From: Nigrospora sphaerica
Lineage: Eukaryota > Ascomycota > Sordariomycetes > Amphisphaeriales > Apiosporaceae
NCBI GenBank assembly: GCA_018287875.1
Contig: JAGVVL010000009.1
Coordinates: 4,278,001 to 4,342,000, forward strand
Direction: 5' to 3'
Length of the DNA: 64,000 bases
In this document: piece by piece, positions 33,633-46,520 of the stretch
Position numbering within the stretch: position 1 is the stretch's first letter
How the letters are laid out: every line of letters begins with the position of its first letter
The notes under the pieces: generated by a model
What the model was told of the DNA's origin: nothing
What the model saw: only the letters and a program-made list of their open reading frames with translations
The model's database searches: none
Made by a program: the position numbers and the translations under genes

Positions 33633-36600
33633 CTATTCCTCGTCATCCGTGTCCGGCGGGTGCGGCGTGCCCTTGGGGCTGTTGAGCCACTCGATGTGCC
33701 GCAGCCGGCGCCGTACCTCACGCTCCTTGACCTCCTTCTTGGTCATCTTTCTCTTCTTCTTGGCCTTGAACGACAGGGGCGTGTTGTCCTCGGCACCGCT
33801 GTTGACCGCGCTGCTCACCACGCTGCTGGCCGCCGTGCTGGCCACAGCGCTGTTGATGCCCGAGCCCGGCCGCGAGTCCTCGAAGGCGCTCGACGTGATG
33901 GCAGCATTGCCCTTCATCGTCATGCGTCCGTCGACGATGTGCCACTGCTCCGACGCCAGCGCACCGACGAACTCTTCGTTGTGGGAAATCATCACCACAC
34001 CACCCTTGAAGTCGCGGATGGCCACTGCCAGACCACCCAGAGAGTCACGATCCAAGAAGTTGGTCGGCTCGTCCAGCACCAGCAAGTGCGGGTTGTTCCA
34101 CATGGCACCGGCGATCACCACCTTGACCTTCTGACCACCCGACAACGACCCGATCTCGTTGTGATTAGCAATCTCAGGGTCGAGGCCGAGGTCCTCGAAG
34201 TGCTTGGAGATGACCGACGGCTGCAGTTCACGGTATCCGAGACCCTCGCGGGACGCCTCGTGGTCGTCGAATTCCTGCACCAGCTTGGCGAATCCCCACT
34301 CGGTAAGGGTCTCACGCGAAACCTGCGAGTTGTACTTGGGAAGATAGCCGACCCATTTTCTGTCCCCCGTGTCAGTATGCTTCCCCGGAGGGCGCCGGAA
34401 AGACAATGCTTACACTTCGTATTGGAATGACTTCTTCCACTTTTGTCGACCCACCAGCGCCTCGAGCTGGCGTGGGCTCTTGCCATCGCCGAGGTCAATC
34501 TTCTTCTCCATCTGCTCGCGGTCCTTGTCGGAGAGGATGCGCGTCTGCTTCATGTGCACCTCGCGGTCGTCACCGTTGGCGTACCGCCACTGGAGATACT
34601 GGTTGGGCGTCTTCTCCAGATGCTGCTCAACGTGTTCCAGAGCATGCTGCTTGATGTAGCCGATACGCAAGTTCGGGTGCTTCTCCACCCGTCCGACGGT
34701 GGGGACGACCTCACCCGTCAGCATCTTGATCAGAGTCGACTTGCCAGCACCGTTGGGTCCAATCACGGCCACACGCGACGAAAGCGAGAGCTGGCACGTC
34801 ACATCGCTCAGCGACGGCTTGGGCGCCTTCGGATACTGGTACGTGCAGTTTGTCATGCGGATAATGGCACGCGTCTGCGACTTGACACCACTCAGAATAC
34901 CCGGCGGCGGGAACTTAAACTGCACGTTGGAGGCAGACAGCGTGTAGTAGGCCTTGGCCTCGGGGCGCGCCTCGACGAAGGCGGCTAGGTTGCCCTTGAA
35001 ATGGCCGAGCTTCTTGCCGGGCTCGTAGTGGTAGATGTCCGTGGTGACGTTGTCCAGGAAACCCGAGTCGTGAGAAACGATCAAACTGGTAATGTCGGTG
35101 TGCGACTTGAGGTACTCCTCGAGCCAGGCAATGTTGGCCACGTCCAGGTGGTTAGTAGGCTCGTCCAGCAGGAGGACATCAGCCTTCTGCAGCATGGCGC
35201 GGGCCAAAGCGAGCTTCATCTTCCATCCACCGGACAGCGAACCGACCTTCTGGGACTGGCGGCCCTCGGGGCCGGAGGTGAAGCCGAACTCGGACAGAAC
35301 CTCGGAGATGCGCTCTCGGCCCTCGGAGGCGATGGTGGGGTCCTTGGCCATGAAATCCAAGATGGTGATATCGGCATCCTCGCCCTGGTTGTGCTCGACG
35401 TAACAAGTGCGCAGGACATCCTGGGGAGGGAAGCCTTCGAGCTTGCCACTCGCAATGCTCTTCATCAGCGTCGACTTTCCGGCACCGTTGCGACCGCAGA
35501 GACCGTATCGGTGACCCTTGAGGAGGCGCAGGTTGGTGTGGGAAAGGAGCAGCATGCCACCGTAGGCCAGCGAGAAGTCGGCGTTGACGATCTCGGTCTC
35601 GCCGTCGTCCTCCTTCTCGGGCACACCGTACTTGCGCTGGTCCTCCTTGAGGTAGATATCGTGAACCGCAGACGCCAGAGCGTCGGCGGCCTCGGGCTTG
35701 TGCATCAAGTCCTTCATGTAAGGGGCGATGCGGCCGGGGATGCGGGCGATGTGGCGGTGGTTGACGTCCTCCACGACCATGGAGCTGACGTAGGGGCGCG
35801 CAACCTTGTACCAGTCCGAATCGCCGAGGCCGCCGGCCTTCTTGATCTCGGCATCGAGCACCTTGGCGACGTCGTCGGCCGAGGTCCTCTCCACCACCTC
35901 CTTGCCCTCGGCCATAGCCTTGACCATGACGTCCATGGCGCGTTGCGCAAGCTCTCGGACCTCGGGGAGCGAGGCGCGGTCCAGCACGCCCTTGACACCA
36001 GGCTGCAGTTTGGGCAAAAAGGTACGGGCTTCTATGGGGTCGTGGACCAGCTTGGTCAAGTTCTCGGTAATGACGACGCTCTGGCGCAAGACCTCCTGGT
36101 TGGTCGAGGGGTTGTTGAGCGTACGTTCGAGGAAAGGCGTCAGGAGAGCCAACACGGGCGACGTGACGATGGCGACAAAAGTGGTTTGCGAAAGAGCGTG
36201 AATGGCCTTTTGCAGGGTCTGGGGGGACGGGTGGTGCATGACATCAATCAGGAGGGGGAGCCTGGGGGCGACGTCGTCGTTGGACAGGAGAGTCGTCAGG
36301 GAGTTCATGGTGGCAACAGCCTGCTTCTCGACGTCGGCCTTGAGGTCGTGCATGGCCTCCTCGACAATGGGGATGAGGCTGGCCAGCTTCATGCCCATGG
36401 CCTCGCGGAGGAAGTCCTTCTCGGCGGCCTGCTCCTTGGTGACGCCAATCTCCATCTTGGCCTTGTCGGCCATCTTCTGGAGCATCTTGAGGGCGCCAAC
36501 GGCACCCTGCCACTTGCCCGTCTTCTTGGTCAAGTAGGCCGAGAGGGCTGGCAGCAGACCGACAATGAGAGCCTCGGCGCTCAGGTGGCCGAAGAGGGCG

Positions 36601-37019
36601 TCGAGGCCGTACTGCGAGGCGTCGCGCACGACGGTGCCCTTGTCAGCGAGAGCGTCGAGGGCGCAGGGCAGCATGCCGCCGTCCTGGAGCAGGAAGGCGA
36701 CCTCGGAGAGCGGCTGTGTGGGGGGCATCTTCTCGAAAAGAGCGCCGAGCAGGTTCTGAGCGGACTCGCGGCGCAGGCCCGATTTCTTGTCGGCGGCGGC
36801 CTTCTTGATCTCGGCGAGAATGCCATAGTGGGTGAGGCCGCGGAAGCCGACCGTGTTCAGCAGCAGGGTGCAGAGCGCATAGGCGGCGTCGATGGAGGCG
36901 GCCGAGGAGGGCGCGGTGAAAATGGTGTTGAGGATGGAAGAGATTTCCTCTTGCGAGGGCGGGGGAGGGGCATCGCCCGACTTGGCCACCATGATGGGCG
37001 GCGAGACGGGGTGAGGCAT
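33633..37019 (-). CDS. TEF3: Translation elongation factor 3 (eEF3), ABC ATPase
   Basis: Exon 1 is 34414-37019 and exon 2 is 33633-34359, giving 1110 residues. The 54-bp intron (GTAAGC donor, ACTGAC branch, ACAG acceptor) falls inside the chromodomain-like insert, and joining gives KSFQYEV-KWVGYLPKYNSQ. Domain order: HEAT repeats (about 1-320), four-helix region, ABC1 with Walker A GRNGAGKST (about 505) and signature LSGGWKMKLALARAM, then ABC2 with Walker A GPNGAGKST (about 750), the chromodomain insert (about 855-890) and signature LSGGQKVKVVIAGAM. A basic tail KAKKKRKMTKKE ends in SPKGTPHPPDTDDEE. eEF3 is the fungal-specific ribosomal factor that helps release E-site tRNA using ATP, and acts in the cytosol. 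It is some 60 residues longer than the yeast protein, partly through an Ala/Ser-rich stretch near 1030-1055. Start 37019 is the first ATG in frame. High-confidence housekeeping gene. Confidence 0.95.
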
Positions 37020-40000
37020 CGTGAGAGCGGCGGCGGCGCCCAACGCGGGGACGGACAGCGAACCGGCTTTCTACTGCTTCTCGGGGTCTTTCTGGAGTTC
37101 GCGACGGCGGGTGAGAATTGCTGGTATTGCCCAAGAGAACGGTAGAAAGACGCCGTCGACCCAATCCAGAGAAAGGAGAGGATGAAAGAGAGCGGTAGAG
37201 GGCAGCTGAGAAAGAACAGCGAAACCAGACCAGGCCAAGACAACGAATCACCCCTCGCTCGCTCACTTTTTTTTTTTTTTGCTCTTACCCCCTCTGGCCA
37301 AAAGGCAATCCAGCGCCGAGCCCAACCCAACCAAGCCACCAGAACCAGGTCGCATAGGAGGAACCGACATTTCAGTGGGCCGGGACAGGCGGTCGCCTTA
37401 TCAGCCATGTCTCCGATTGGCGGGATGAAACTGCGATAAGGCATGGACTGCTGACTGTACCAAGCGCCTGGTAAGTTTCCACCTCGCATGCGATTCCCGC
37501 CCATTTCCTAGGGTCCTGGGCAAACTGAGATCCTATTCCCGCTCGGGTGCACCCAGTCTCTCTCCTTTTCCCATCCGCGCTTCTATGCTTGTGCTCTGTG
37601 GCGCCCGCATCCGCGGCCCCGGCAAAAGGGAAGAGCTTCTTGTTATCACTGTTGAGTGGGCTGTCGCAGTCCACCCTGGCTGGGACGCTATCATGTGCAT
37701 GTCGTACATGCCATCTGTCTTCTTCTGTCTAATTGCGTTGCCTGTACCCGGCACAGAGAAGGGGAAAACTCGCTAGAAGCGTGCTGCCCCATCCTCCGTG
37801 AACAGGCGGAAAACGTCGCCCAGCTGACGGATGGGCATGGATGCGTGAAACTTGCCGTGCCTATGAAAACCTTACCTCATTCCCATGTCTGTCAGACGCA
37901 GCTGGATCGTCTCCCGGGGGCGGTCCGGGCAGTGAGGCTGGCAGGCTGCCTCCCCCACACAACTGATTGAGCCCTGTAGGTAGAATTCGTGCCACCGCGT
38001 ATCTCGGTTTGCCTGATCCGAGAAGAGATCACCCCTCGATCATCTTAAAATAATTTTTTTTTGCCTGGCCAGGGTTACGGGTTAAACCTTATGAACGGCC
38101 TCTGCTCCGGAAGGCCTCCGGCTGCAATGTGTTATTAATTGCTGGAGGAGTCGTAGGACTCTGGAGTATTTCTTCACCGGGCTGGGTACCGACCATAACC
38201 TGAGGCCATTTGCTGCCAAAAGAGGTAGGTACTTAGGTCGTTACTTAATTCCCTCCTGGTTACCTACTTGAGTAAGTAGGTACTTCGTACTTCTTACTAG
38301 TAGCCCCTGGGCAAGTTGAAGTCAGGTGGGTAGTGGATAGTTGAGAACCGGTGGGTCTCGATCCCCTAGCTTTAAGCCGTCCAGGAAACCTTGCCCCCCT
38401 AGGATGGATGTACTGTACGATGTACCTACGGCGAGTGGTATGGGTGCATGTGGATGAGACGGATGCACCTGCAGTGCAACTTCCCAACGCTGCTGCTGCC
38501 ACTCCCGCTGCTACTGCAGCAGAAGGAAAGAAGGAAGGATGAATTAGACGAGGCACATTTGCCACGTGTCGGAGACTGACGAGCCGACACGCGGGCGGTG
38601 CACCATCATGGATGGATGCTGATGGATGGGACTGTCTACGTACCTAGGTTCATACCCAAGTACTTCCGCCTCTATGGCCCTCCGACTGTTAAAAAGAGGT
38701 CATTCATATAGGTACTTATTTCTCCGGCACTAGAAACCTGTCTGGGAACAGAACACCATCTGCCTATGAAGGCCGCCTTCAGCCTGTTAGGCCTCAGGAC
38801 GCGCCGTAGCTGCGGGAAATACACGCGTCCAAGATGACCGCCTCCATGACGCTCGACAAGCTCACGGGACGCAACCCCCCTGGCTAGGTCGGTTACTATT
38901 CTTCGTCAAGTGGTCTGAGGTCAGACACCATGGAAACCTGGCGGAGCTTGGGAATACCCATTCACCCCTGCTCCACAGATGCAAACCCCTGCGCACCCGT
39001 CGCCGGTTCGACACTCCGACCTGGAGGGCCTGGGAGGGCCTGGCAGGTCTGGGATTTGGGTTCAGTGCAACGCAGGGCTCTGAGGTATAGTTGATGGCCC
39101 GCTTCTCCCCACTGCGTTTCCGCCTCCTACTCCGACCCGTGGCCTTCGGAGCCGCTCTGGCTAATGCTCGGTTGCATCCAGTCAGGCACGCCAGCACTGC
39201 CATGCAACGACTAGCTCTCCCGGTTACCGTTGCCCTGCCCCCGGCACTTTTCCTGCCGGTTGCATCGTTGCCATCAGGGCGTGGCATCGGACGGCTCGAG
39301 CCATTCCCCTCGATGCAGCAGCTCAGGAACGCATCCGTCCCTTTTACTGTGTACAGACCAGAGCGGGACGGTGACCCCTTGTCCGCAGCGCCGGCGCAAT
39401 ATGCCCTGCTTTCCGGCCGCCTGGCCTTGGGCGAGGTAGTCTAGCAACGTGGATGCCCTGCTCAGCTGACCAACGACCTCATCTCGGCGCGTGCCGCCGG
39501 ATTGCCAGAACGACGAAGGCCCGATGCCGCGCCAATCTTGACGGGTAGCGGCACGAAACCTCAGCATGTCGGCTGACGTTAGGTTCTCTTCTCCGACGGC
39601 TCGTTCCAAAGGAGCACGGGTATGCGAACAGCGTAATAATGCCGGAGGTAGTTGTATGTAGAAGAGGTATGTTATGCATGTTGGACACTTGCGGCAAGGC
39701 CACACCATCCTTCACCGGGACCTCGTCCCTCCGTACAGGAGAAGCTACGGCGTGCATGGACTGGTCGGGTCCGTCGGCAAGGTGAGCCGACCTCGAGGGC
39801 CAGAGCCCAGGTGTTCAACGTCGACGGCTCAGCACGATACGGCAAGCACAGCCCGGCGATTCAACCAGGAAGCCCCCATCGCTAAGCTTTCCCTCCTTCA
39901 CCCTAGCCGGACGGGAGATCTTCTCACTCTCGGGCCTGTCGCCATTCGGTCCACCAGGGCAGACCGTTACGCTGCGCGGGGTTGTGCTCGCCGACCAAAG

Positions 40001-40931
40001 GAAGCCCGCTGCGCTGGAATTGCCGTTTTGGGAAAACGAGGCTGACTGTTCCATACCTCCTGAGGGGCACATGGTAGAACCCCGCAAACGGCCAGCGCTC
40101 GTACTGGATACCGGCTGGTCGGCGACTGCTGGGTCGGCTGCCTCTAGGCCGCCAAACGTACCGGGCTCTGCGGCATTGTTCTCTTTTTTCCGGCTTGGTG
40201 GCTGACGAACCGTCACAAGCGATAGCGACATGGTCTTCGTGACTTCCTGCTGGATCCGGCATGGCCGTCACAGTGTTTGGTCACAGATGTCCTCCAGCAG
40301 CAAGTCGCTCTCATCAAACTGTGAGCAGGGTTCTGGGGCGCGCGCCCCATTGAGGAGTCTCTTCATGACTCGAGCTCTCATTTCCGTTGGTGGCCATCGA
40401 CATCATCTGTCACCCACTGCGCGCAGGACCACGGTGCCAGGCGGCCGGCTAGCAGATGGGGCGCAGGGCTGATGATAATCTCCAACGACGCAGTGTCAGC
40501 TCAGCTGGCACGTTCTGGCCACCGATGGGGTCGTCGGCAGAGAGGAGGGGCCATCCCGGTCGTGCTCAGCGCCGCCCACTGTGCCAGCGGCCTGTCATCC
40601 CACGTTTGTCTCGTCGCGAGCGGCCCATGCAAGCACGCACCCTGGGCAAGGACGTTTGTGGGAAAGCCGACAACTTTAACCTTTAGCTAGATTTCATTGC
40701 CCAGTGGTCCTTGCAGTAGCGTCGCAAGGGGCAGTGTCGCTCGTATAACGCTGGGGGGTGAGGATAGGCGAGAAGCCTGTTAGCGAGGGCCGGCCGAGAG
40801 CCTGGCCAGCACATCACCAATGACACGCACCGATTGATAAAGACGGTCTGTATCCCCCGGCGCCTCTAGAGGGGACTTCCGATTCCCTCCCAGCGACACC
40901 CGACCGGACACGGGCACCACGCACGCCCAAC
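37020..40931. other. Gene-poor interval with TAGGTA-type motifs
   Basis: About 3.9 kb. The first 400 bp are the eEF3 promoter and leader, with a T homopolymer near 37,267-37,280. From 38.0 to 38.8 kb the DNA carries many TAGGTA/TACCTA/AAGTA words, including a perfect-armed palindrome at 38261-38282. Plus-strand frame 39091-39444 and minus-strand frame 39274-39708 are open, but lack splice, domain or composition support. The last 100 bp are the leader of the transcription-factor-domain gene. Confidence 0.45.
38261..38282. repeat. Palindrome TACCTACTT-GAGT-AAGTAGGTA
   Basis: Nine-base perfect arms (38261-38269 and 38274-38282) with a 4-base centre, within a cluster of the same words in both directions. 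It may be a recurrent intergenic motif of this genome or a binding site. Confidence 0.6.
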
Positions 40932-43104
40932 ATGACTTTCCAATTCATCACCTCCATCAACACCATCGACAGGGATGCCGAAACCCGCCGCAAGGTGCGT
41001 TCTCACGCGCGCCGCCAGAAGCTGCCGCATGGGCCGGCGGGACCGGCCTCAGGAGCGGCCCCCGACGCGCCCAGCACCCAGAAGGACCGCACATCCAAGT
41101 TCCGTCTCGGCTCAAGTGTGAAGGCGCCCCCGAAATCCAGGAAAGCGAGGCCCGGCTCGGCGACGGCCACGACCTCGTCGGTATCGTCGGGCTCTTCGGG
41201 CTCGGACCGGAGCAGCTCGCCGTCGCAGTCGAGATCGTCCAGCGCCGCTGACGATGTCACCGCCGCCGTGGAGGCCCGGTCTGGCTACGAGACCACCATG
41301 ATCACCAACGAGCTTGGCTTCACCGTCGTGCGGGAGCTCCCACCCTTCTCGACCCTCCCCATCCAGACAACGCCCCTGACGGAGAACCTGTTCAAGTACA
41401 TCATATGCGTGTGCCTGTCGCCCAAGGAAAAGTTTGTGCAGAAATGGTTCGACCGGTGCGGGGCGCCGTCGTATTTCAGCGTCCGTGAGTGCATCCCCGT
41501 GAAGATGGGCGTCGCCAAGTGCTGAGTCCCGACCGCAGACCACTCCAGCTTCCTCGCCAACTCGCACGCAATGAACCCTAGCGGCGACCTCATGGGCTTT
41601 GTGAGCCAATACCACCACTACATGCTGAGCGGGGAATCGACTAATGCCGAGTCGCAGTTGTCCATAGATCCGGCGATGACGCATGCCTTCATGGCCATGA
41701 TCGCCGCCATGCACAACGCACTGGCCGACTGGGATGACATGACCACCATCGACTTCCACCGCCACGAGGCCATCCAGCTCATCAACAAGCGCCTCAACTC
41801 GGAGGGCCGGAGTCTTTCCATCCCCGTGTCGGACGGCGTCATGGTGTCTGTCTCCCTCCTGGTGCAGATCGAGGTATGCCGCTTCCCTGTCCTCTGCTTG
41901 TGCTTCGTCCTCTTACATGACGCAGGTCTTTATCGGCTCTCTGCAGTCGGCCAAGGCACACATGAACGGCTTGGTCAAGATGGTCGAGCTCCGGGGCGGC
42001 CTGCTCGAGGGTCTTGGATACAGCACCTTGCTCCAGCGAGCACTGTGCTGGGCCGACTTCGCATACGCGTCGGCGTCGGCCTCGCCGCTGGCGTTCCCTC
42101 TTGTGCCTGCGCTGGCCAACTCGCTGCCTCCGCAGGACCGTTTCACCACCCGCTCCCACAAGACTCAGGCGTGTCCGTCCCACTTCGGCCCGCAGAACCT
42201 CGATATCCGACACCCCGAAGCCCTGGAACTGTTCGAGCTCCTCTTCACGGCTACCGAGGCCGTCAACTCCTTCGAGTTCTCCCGGCTGGAGGACCTGAGG
42301 GAGCAGCGCGGGCAGATGAGCGACACGGTCTACCTGATCGAGCACCGTCTTTGCAACTTTGAGGAAGCATCCCGGGCGCGACTGTCGCGCAAGGACGGCT
42401 GCAGTATGGTTTCGTGCAGTAGCCCGACGGACCTCTCGGACGCCCTGATGTACGCCAGTCACCTCTTCCTGCACCTGGCCCTACGCGGCCAACCGCCCAG
42501 CGCCAAAAGGCACCGGGCCCTCACCGAGGCCCTCATGATGCGCTTATCCTGCACCCTGATGCACGCGGGCTGGCTTCTTGACGACTCTGTGGATGAGTGC
42601 CTGGTGTCGTCCAAACTGTCGCCCTGGAGCAGCGGCGACGACATTTCCGTGTCGCCGGGTCCCAGTTCGGTGGGCGAAGGGTCACCGCCACCGCCGGTCC
42701 CGCTGGACGCGGCGCACGACTGGTACGTCAACCGGGCGTCGCTTGAGCCGGCGCCGACGCTGTCGGCCACGCCGGCGGTTCCGGACGAGCTGCACGACGA
42801 CATCCTCATGTGGATTCTTTTCGTCGGCAGCTGCGTGCAGATGCGCGGCCTTCCGGCCAACGACAGCCCACCGAGCTGGCCGACGCACGGCGGCGACGCG
42901 CAGACCAGCCTGGACGCGGCCTTCCTATCGCGCGACTACCGCGCCTTCTTTGTCCTGGCCCTCAAGCGCGTGTGCCGCCACCGCGGTATCGCCGACAAGG
43001 AGACACTCATAGACAAGCTGCGCGCCATCGTCTGGCTCAACACGTGGTGCGAGAGGCAGATGGACTTGGTGTGGGCCCAGATGGGCTTGGAGTTGACGGT
43101 GTAG
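40932..43104 (+). CDS. Fungal-specific transcription-factor-domain protein without zinc cluster
   Basis: Exons 40932-41484, 41539-41873 and 41926-43104 join to 688 residues. Introns are 54 and 52 bp with GTGAGT and GTATGC donors. The N-terminus MTFQFITSINTIDRDAETRRKVRSHARRQ has the FITx...VRSHxxR signature common to a Sordariomycete protein group. Next comes a Ser-rich linker (SSVSSGSSGSDRSSSPSQSR). Residues about 180-330 match the fungal transcription-factor domain: FLANSHAMNPSGDLMGF, MTHAFMAMIAAMHNAL, GLVKMVELRGGLL and LCWADFAYA. No Cys6 cluster or other DNA-binding domain is present, as is usual in this group, so it may act as a regulator through partners, or have lost DNA binding. The target pathway is unknown. 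It is convergent with the DUF3237 gene, 330 bp between stops. Confidence 0.8.
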
Positions 43105-43434
43105 AGGTGTTTGGCAGCCGGCCGGGCGTATATGTCCTGGAAGCGGAAATCGTGTACGAATAGGGCGGGGATTGCTATGTGCATTTACGGCCTTGGGACT
43201 AGGTATGGGTTGCTTGCGTATGGAATACCCTTGGTTTTCTTCTTTTCACGTGTTATATGAAAATTCAAGAAGCTACCGTCATGCCTGCCACGTTTCAAAA
43301 GCATTCCCCCCCCCCGACCTACTTCATCATTACGCCGACTGCACACATTTCCCAAACCGGCACCCGTCACACAACCCTGTGGGCACTGCAGCCATCCGTT
43401 AGTTATCAGCCCGGGGGGTGGTTGCGGGGAGGCT
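43105..43434. other. Convergent intergenic region
   Basis: The 330 bp separate the stop codons of two convergent genes and should hold both 3' untranslated regions. I see nothing else. Confidence 0.5.
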
Positions 43435-44733
43435 TTACTCGTAGATAACCTCGTTCCCCAGCCAGAGACAGGTAGCCACCCACAGGCCGACGTTTACGGC
43501 TTCGGCGTACCGCGCGTCCGCCGTCCGCATGATGAGAACCATGCGGTGCGGATACGGCCGAGGCGCCGCGCCCGCCGCGTCCGCCGGGTTGGGCGCCGGT
43601 GATGGCGCGCGCCCAGCGTCGGCGACCCCTTTGGCCCGACACTCAATTCTACCACGCGGGAGCGGGCCGTATCAGAAAGACTTGCCCAGCTTTTTTTTTT
43701 CCCTCTTCCTCTCTTCGTTTTGCCGTCTTCGCCCTTGCCCACAAGACGCACGAGGGAGAAGTAGAGGGAAAGAGGGGGGGGGGTGGAGCGGGGCTTTCCG
43801 ACTCACATGGCAGGCGGATCTTCGCCAGTCCGCATCTGGAACTTGGCCTCGACCTGCGTGGCCAGCATGCCGTTGCCCATGGGCAGCTGCAGCGTCTCCT
43901 GGCCGCCACCCTGAACACGCGACATGGGGGTCCCGTCAGCCTCCCTTCGGTTCGCCGCGGCACCAAAAAGCCGTACGGAGGGAAGGGGGGAGGACTCACC
44001 ATGACGAGACCGCGACCCAGCTTCCCCGCCCAGGCGCCCCCGGCTACGCTCCGCCACTGCCGGTTCGGGTCAGACGGCCCCAAGGCGGCGCCGGCCGTGC
44101 TCAGCACGAGGCGCAGACGGAAGTCGGGCTCGAGCTGCGGCGGCGGCAACGCGATCGCCGATGTCGGCCGTCGGCCGTCGTCGTCGTCGTTAATGATGAT
44201 GCCCGGGGTGCAGGCGAAGTCGGTCGTGGGCCGTCTGTGGGGAAGGGGGAAGCACGGGCGGCGGGTTCAGAATACACTATTTCCAGATTTGGGGACGGGG
44301 GGTCGCACGGGACGTGGGGCAGTGGGGAGAGGGGGGGACAGGAGAGGCATGGGGCGTACTTCTTGACGGCGTCTTCGGCCCACGCGGGCGTCTTCGCCTC
44401 GTCCCTCTCGGACGCACGGTGCGGCGGCGGCTGCGCGGTGCCCCAGCGCTTCTCGACGGCCTCCCAGCCGCTGTGGCGGCGCTCGGCGCCCACGAACGGC
44501 ACGCCGAAGCCCAGGTACCGCCCGTCCCAGCCGCTGCCGCTGCCTTCTGTGCCGTCGGTGCCGTCGGCATCGTCGTTGTCGTCCTCGTCTTGGGTCCCGG
44601 CCGGTGGCGGGGCCGCTTCCGGCGACGGGAACCGGGACGCGGCGGCAGCGCTGCCGCGCAGAGGCGCGACGCGCGGGCAGGTCCGGAACCAGCCACGCGC
44701 CGCAGGGCTCGGGGTGGCGTCGTCAGAGCGCAT
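43435..44733 (-). CDS. DUF3237 (UPF0311-type) protein, four exons
   Basis: Exons 44360-44733, 44000-44234, 43807-43910 and 43435-43648 join to 308 residues, all with GT...AG introns and phases that match. The C-terminal part reads as a DUF3237 barrel: FRLRLVLSTAGAALG, a WAGKLGRGLVM-GGGQETLQLPMGNGMLATQVEAKFQMRT run across exons 2-3, IECRAKGV at the start of exon 4, and a closing AVNVGLWVATCLWLGNEVIYE, the family's usual last strands. The N-terminal 120 residues are an acidic, Pro-rich part (EDDNDDADGTDGTEG) before GRYLGFGVPF. From family knowledge, no enzymatic activity is established for DUF3237; no signal peptide is seen. The first ATG is 44733. Without the last three exons the protein would lose its only recognisable domain. 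I am fairly sure of the exon joins, since each restores family sequence. Confidence 0.8.
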
Positions 44734-46520
44734 GGCTAGCAAGTAAGCTCGAGTGGCCGGCAAAACCAAAAGGTTCAAGAATAGGGAGGAAAACGCCTGA
44801 GGGCAGCGAAAGGGAGACGGACTTCCAGTTTCTCTTTCCTACCTTCTCCCCATCCAGCGGCGCTTTTCTGCCAACATGGCCCGGGACAAACCATGACCGG
44901 GACGGGGGATCGGATGACGTCTGTTTATTCAGATCATACGGGGATGGAAAACTGATTGCCTGGTTCGGCCCAACGTTGGACCGTCCGCGGGTCAATTCGT
45001 CGCCCAGGCTGACACCGTAGCGAGGAGAAAGCCTTGGCTATGATTGGGGGCTTTCGGGGGCCCGAGTTGAAACGGCCTTTCGCGCCCAATGGTTCGTCTC
45101 CCGAGAGGCCGTGGCTGGTGCTCCCCCACAACGTAGAGATGATATTTCCGAGCCAGCATCGAGATGGATCTATCTAGGAAATCTATAGGTAGGGATGGGT
45201 AGGCTGTCATTGGCCTGCTCCAGTGGCGCACTGCTGCAAGAAGGATCCGCGCTGCCTACCAGCGCCAGGTATATACTGGGGTCATAAGAAGCAGGTGCTT
45301 CTTAGGTAAGTAGGTCGGTAATTCAACACGGTCAACATGCTAGACACCACCCAAACTCCTGGTTCTCCTTGCGGAAGTGATGCTATTCTGAGGCCAATGT
45401 GTGTGGGGGTCGGGATGGCGTGCCGATTGCCAAGACAGGAGGCCCGATGGATTGGGTTTGCAGGCATCGGTATATCTGATATCTGTCTCTTGGGCGTAAG
45501 GAACCGCCCGTGGTCGACACGGCGTCGTGCCGTGTTGCATGGCGATCCAGAGTCCTCTCCGACGTGGTCGAGATCGCACCTCCCATTCCTGGCCGGACAA
45601 AGAAGCAGACTGTTAGCTTTTCCCCGTGATAAGCGAATAAGCGAGGCAAGGGTCCTAGATACCACCCCCCCCCCCCCCCCCCCGGGGCCGTGGTGACGGT
45701 GTGATCAGCTGGAATTCACAGCCTTCGGCCTATGTCTTCTCGCTCCATCCGATGCGAGGGCCCAACCTCGTGGTTGGCGAGGCTGGGCCGGTCGTTCGAC
45801 CTGCGCTGGCCGACGAATCGGGCGCCGTCGATGCGCCAGCGGGGGCGGGGAGAGTCCCTCTCCTCGGCCGGTCGCTGCACGATGGCATAATGGGCGACCG
45901 TGGTGCCTTATACTATATCTCGGCGACCCTTCCCTCGATCCATCGTATTGTCGGCGTCCCTGCATGTCGCAGCGAGAGCTGTCAGGCTTGCCAGGGGTCC
46001 CCTTTCGACCAGCCCAGATCAGGGTCTTGGGCCGGCTCCGCTTTCGTCACTGGTGCCCGGCGATTGGCCCCAACGCCCAGGGCACGACGGCCGCCATTGG
46101 ATTGCGCGCGCTGAAGCGGCCGCGCCAGGGAAAAGCCCTACGTCACAGCGGCCGTCGATCGTTTGCTGTTCCCCCGTGACGCTGGCTGGTTGCCTACCCT
46201 GTCGAGCACCACCACGTCGTCCATGTGCCAGAAACCGGTTTCCAGCACTGCTGCGACGAAGGTGTGTGAGAAGGCAGGGGCCTACATGGCATCGCAAGGG
46301 GTGAGGGATCGAGAGGGTTGAAATACCGTCGCGGTCCTCCGGATAAGGCGTGCCGGAATCTCTTTCTGCCCCCTCATCCCCATCCAGGACCTTTCGCCCA
46401 AACCTTGCTTTTTGACACAACCCGACGACGACAACTCCGCGTTACCCGGGACACGCCGTGTAATTACGTTATACCAAGACCTTACAGCTGACGACGCCTT
46501 CCTCTTTCTGACACGCCACC
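44734..46520. other. Divergent intergenic region
   Basis: About 1.8 kb between the divergent DUF3237 (-) and coiled-coil protein (+) genes, so it should contain both promoters. It holds a 19-base C homopolymer at 45665-45683 and TAGGTAAGTAGGT words near 45,303. Frames are short and without support. Confidence 0.5.
45665..45683. repeat. C19 homopolymer
   Basis: Nineteen C in a row followed by GGGG. On the minus strand this is G19, which could form a G-quadruplex. The exact length is uncertain because sequencing of such runs is error-prone. Confidence 0.8.

Noticed and set aside
35001..37145. 714-residue plus-strand frame
   Set aside because: Antisense shadow of eEF3, whose domains are unambiguous on the minus strand.
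39091..39708. Overlapping open frames on both strands
   Set aside because: No domain, splice signals or start context; neither strand has convincing codon use.
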